DNA of 64,000 nt from JACDAN01 sp963721345 (GTDB lineage Bacteria > Actinomycetota > Thermoleophilia > Gaiellales > Gaiellaceae). The position numbers and the translations under genes were made by a program. The notes beneath the pieces are model-generated. The model worked only from the letters and a program-made list of their open reading frames with translations, was not told the origin of the DNA and searched no databases. Of this stretch, positions 61,659-64,000 are shown piece after piece. The stretch spans positions 2,319,815 to 2,383,814 of the forward strand of contig CAVRIT010000001.1 in assembly GCA_963721345.1 (NCBI GenBank), given 5' to 3'. Numbering within the stretch: the first letter of the stretch is position 1; every line of letters starts with the position of its first letter.

Positions 61659-62205
61659 GGGGCGAGATTACTCCTGTCTCGGCTGGTTTTCCGTCCCGAG
61701 TTGCGTGCACCGAGGCCTTCGGCCTTAACCGTTCGCAGGTGACGCGTTGGCTCAAGGGCGCCGGCATCGATCCTCCGCCGTGACGAAGCGGCCGAGTAGG
61801 AGCAGGGCGATTCAGCAGACGCCAGGGCTCACAACAATGTTGTTCGCCTCGCTCCACTCCTCGACCTCGTCTTGGGTATCCAGCTCCGTCCGCTGTCCGC
61901 CCGGGAGAAGGTGACGGCTGGAATCGCGCCGAGTCGACCAACGAGTGTTCCCGAAGCCGAGGGTCCGGAGCGAAACGAGATCGACGTCCTGTTCATGAAG
62001 GGCGGTAGCGACTCTTAACCGGTTGCGAGTCCCGCGAAGGCCTGTCAGATTAGGCCAACTCCAGGGGGAGTTACGAAAGTCACAGGAGCGATACATAGCG
62101 GCGAGAACCCGTACCGTGACCGCTTCGGCGTCTCGCGCGAAGCAATGCATTGGCGGCTCTACAGCTTCGGCATGAGCGTCGCGCCGTGAAAGGCAGCATT
62201 CAATA
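61659..62205 (+). other. 547-base stretch without an intact gene
   Basis: Lower coding quality than anywhere else in the window. On the plus strand a short helix-turn-helix-like tail (TEAFGLNRSQVTRWLKGAGI) ends at a TGA at 61781-61783. An open stretch from about 61800 (LAPLLDLVLGIQLRPLSARE) is cut by TAA at 62016. The opposite frame at 61812-62285 has weak protein character. This looks like debris of small genes between the TrpB2-like gene and the helicase. Confidence 0.5.
62100..62189 (+). pseudogene. C-terminal remnant resembling an ImmA/IrrE metallopeptidase
   Basis: The last 29 codons before the TGA at 62187-62189 read GENPYRDRFGVSREAMHWRL and then YSFGMSVAP. This strongly resembles the conserved C-terminal helix of ImmA/IrrE (DUF955) proteins, 'FGVSxxAMxxRL'. 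The HExxH catalytic part is not found upstream; a stop at 62016 closes the frame. Probably a remnant of a second HTH/ImmA module in this defence-like end. Confidence 0.35.
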
Positions 62206-64000
62206 GTGGCAACGACCAAAAAGGGATCCGACGAGCGCAGCGCAGAAGGGGACACGCGCGGCGGCGAGCTCTTCATCGTCGACAACAGCGACTCGGGCTG
62301 GACAGGCCTCCGCTACCTCCACGACTGGTACCGAGATCGCGAAGAGCTTCGATATCGCGACCGGCTTCTTCGAGATCGGCGCGCTGCTCGGCGCTGGACG
62401 GCAAGTGGCAGAAGCTCGACAAGATCCGCATCCTCATGGGCGCCGAGGTCACTCACTGCGCACGAAGGCCGCGTTCCTCGAGGCGACGAAGGCGCGGGCC
62501 GAAGGACGTCCTCGACGAGAGCATCGAGGACGAGAAGCGACACGAGCCTTTCCTCCATGGCGTTCCGGCGATCGTCGAGGCCCTCAGGGCGAGGCAGATC
62601 GAGTGCCGCGTCTACACGAAGGACAAGTTCCACGCGAAGGCCTACATCACCCACGCCAAGCTCGACGTGGTCGGTGCGCAGGCGCTCGTCGGCTCATCGA
62701 ACTTCACCCGCCCGGGCCTGACCCAGAACGTCGAGCTCAACATCCAGGTCCAGAGCGGGCCGAACGTCGCCCAGCTCCAGGAGCTGGTTCGACGAGCCAC
62801 TGGAAGCAGCGGAGGACGTGACGCCCGAGATGCTCCAGGTCGTCGAGCGCCACGTGCGCGAGTACTCGCCGTTCGAGGTCTACGCGAAGGCGCTCCACGA
62901 GTTCTTCCGCGGACACGAGATCACGGCCGGCGAGTGGGACGAGACGAAGTCGTCATGTTCCCGCATGCTCGACCGGTACCAGCAGGAGGCGTACTGGGCG
63001 CTGATGAAGATTGCGCGCCAGCACGGCGGCGCGTTCCTCTGCGACGGCGTCGGCCTCGGCAAGACGTTCGTCGGCCTGATGCTGATCGAGCGCCTTGTCC
63101 TTCACGAAGGCAAGCGCGTCGTCCTCTTCGCCCCGAAGGCGGCGAAGGAGGCGGTATGGGAGCCCCACCTGCGGCACTGGCTCTCCCACATCGGCGGGAT
63201 CGACGGTGCGGCGACTTCAGCAACCTCGCGGTCTTCAGCCACACGGACCTCGGGCGTGGCGGCAACTTCCCGACGCGCTTCGCACCGTATCGCCGAGCTC
63301 GCCGACGTGGTGATCATCGACGAGGCCCACCACTTCCGAAATCCCGGCCGGGCGGGCGACACGGAGGACAATGGAGTCTCGCTATCGGAAGCTCTTCAAC
63401 CTCCTCGATCCCGGAGAAGTCGACCGAAGTCCCTCTTCCTTCTCACGGCGACGCCGATCAACAACCGGCTCACCGACTTCCGGCACATGATCGAGCTCTT
63501 CTCGCGAGGCGACGACCGCTACTTCGCGCGCACGCTCGGGATCAACAACCTCCGTGCGCATTTCCGGAACCTCGAGAAGGACCTCGAAGGGAGTTCGACG
63601 ACCAGGACGTCACCGAGGCCGGAGCGGTCGCCGAGGCCCAAGAGATCCTGTCGACCAGCCCGACGTTTCAGGGACTCGTCGTGCAGCGCAGCCGCGCGTA
63701 CGCACGCGAAAGTCAGATCCGGGAGACGGGTGAAGCGGCGGCCTTTCCTGAACGGGAGCCTCCCAAGGTTGCGGAGTACTCCATCAAGAAGACCTACGGG
63801 AAGCTGCTCGACGACGTCGAGGCGGCGTTCTCCAAGGCCGAGCCACTGTTCAGCCTCGCGATCTACTACCCGCTTGCGTACTACAAGGGTCCCGACGATT
63901 CGATCGATCCCGTCGAGAACAACCGCCAGTACCAGGTCGTCGGCCCATCCGCACGCTGTTCCTGAAGCGGTTCGAGAGTTCTGTCTGGGCGTTTGAGCGG
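62206..64000 (+). CDS. PLD-nuclease/SNF2 helicase fusion, many frame breaks, truncated by window end
   Basis: Pieces in three frames add up to one protein. N-terminal LFIVDNSDSGWTGLRYLHDW; a phospholipase D-like domain with KDKFHAKAYITHAKLD and ALVGSSNFTRPGLTQNVELN (HKD-type motif); linker; then SNF2/superfamily 2 helicase with CDGVGLGKTFVGLM (Walker A), VVIIDEAHHFRNPGR (DEAH) and LFLLTATPINNRLTDF (motif III). The frame changes at about 62330, 62450, 62800, 62960, 63215, 63380 and 63590. The C-terminal helicase lobe lies beyond the window. Such PLD-helicases occur in defence islands. Errors or decay cannot be told apart here. Confidence 0.8.

Noticed and set aside
61812..62285. 157-residue minus-strand ORF
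   Set aside because: No family resemblance, Ser/Arg-rich start, and overlaps both the ImmA-like remnant and the helicase start; only its last 25 residues look protein-like.
1..64000. CRISPR array, rRNA operon, replication origin, integrase or attachment site
   Set aside because: No regularly spaced repeats, rRNA sequence, DnaA-box cluster or integrase was seen; the only mobile gene found is the RAYT.

Overview
The window is very GC-rich and densely coded. Many genes overlap by a few bases (GTGA, TTGA or ATGA junctions) and GTG/TTG starts are common. Gene content is actinobacterial: Holin-X and DUF3618 membrane proteins, ArgR, ECF sigma factors with fused zinc fingers, and a proton-pumping pyrophosphatase. 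A soil or sediment member of the class Thermoleophilia is my best guess, by inference only. At least 20 clear one-base frame breaks occur, several in normally essential genes (pheT, lpd). They are densest at 9.1-10.1 kb and 56-64 kb. I read most of them as assembly or sequencing errors in a draft genome, not true decay.

Layout. 1-1.5 kb: end of a secreted subtilase. 1.6-3.7 kb: hppA followed by REP palindromes. 3.8-11.7 kb: an ion-transport island with TrkH/TrkA, two APC permeases carrying UspA domains and two RCK proteins. 11.7-13.3 kb: glucose/sorbosone dehydrogenase lipoprotein and a VanZ protein. 13.35-18.3 kb: a cobalamin riboswitch followed by two DUF4430 exported proteins, a complete ECF transporter (T, fused A-A, S) and an alpha/alpha-toroid protein. 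Together these look like a split bacterial counterpart of transcobalamin plus its importer. 18.4-22.4 kb: UvrD/PcrA helicase, Eis-like acetyltransferase, PAS-LuxR regulator. 22.57 kb: tRNA-Val(GAC). 22.7-25.4 kb: unknown protein, aminotransferase, DNRLRE-type exported protein.

25.5-27.0 kb: an XRE-TPR regulator divergent from a free-standing 26-residue exported-peptide gene with its own strong ribosome site and terminator. This layout resembles RRNPP (Rgg/PlcR/NprR type) peptide signalling and is the most exciting locus here. 27.2-30.4 kb: thrS and infC-rpmI-rplT, with a small leader ORF before infC. 30.3-34.7 kb: DUF2332, SpoU methylase, MOSC, AsnC/EamA pair, methyltransferase. 34.8-38.1 kb: pheST. 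38.1-42.5 kb: cyclic-nucleotide-binding protein, ChaN/EreA-like protein, tandem cupredoxin, an envelope membrane-protein operon, argR. 42.5-43.2 kb: a REP-associated tyrosine transposase flanked by its REP palindromes.

43.2-49.8 kb: PRC-barrel protein and a 2-oxo acid dehydrogenase operon (E1 alpha, E1 beta, E2, VOC, GNAT, E3). 49.9-51.9 kb: two ECF sigma/zinc-finger fusion proteins, the second lacking sigma region 4. 52-59.3 kb: exported and membrane proteins, a glycoside hydrolase, a voltage-gated channel and a VOC protein, many with frame breaks. 59.4-64 kb: an HTH/nucleotidyltransferase toxin-antitoxin pair, a TrpB2-like enzyme, a degraded stretch and a PLD-SNF2 helicase running off the right edge. 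This end looks like a small defence island.
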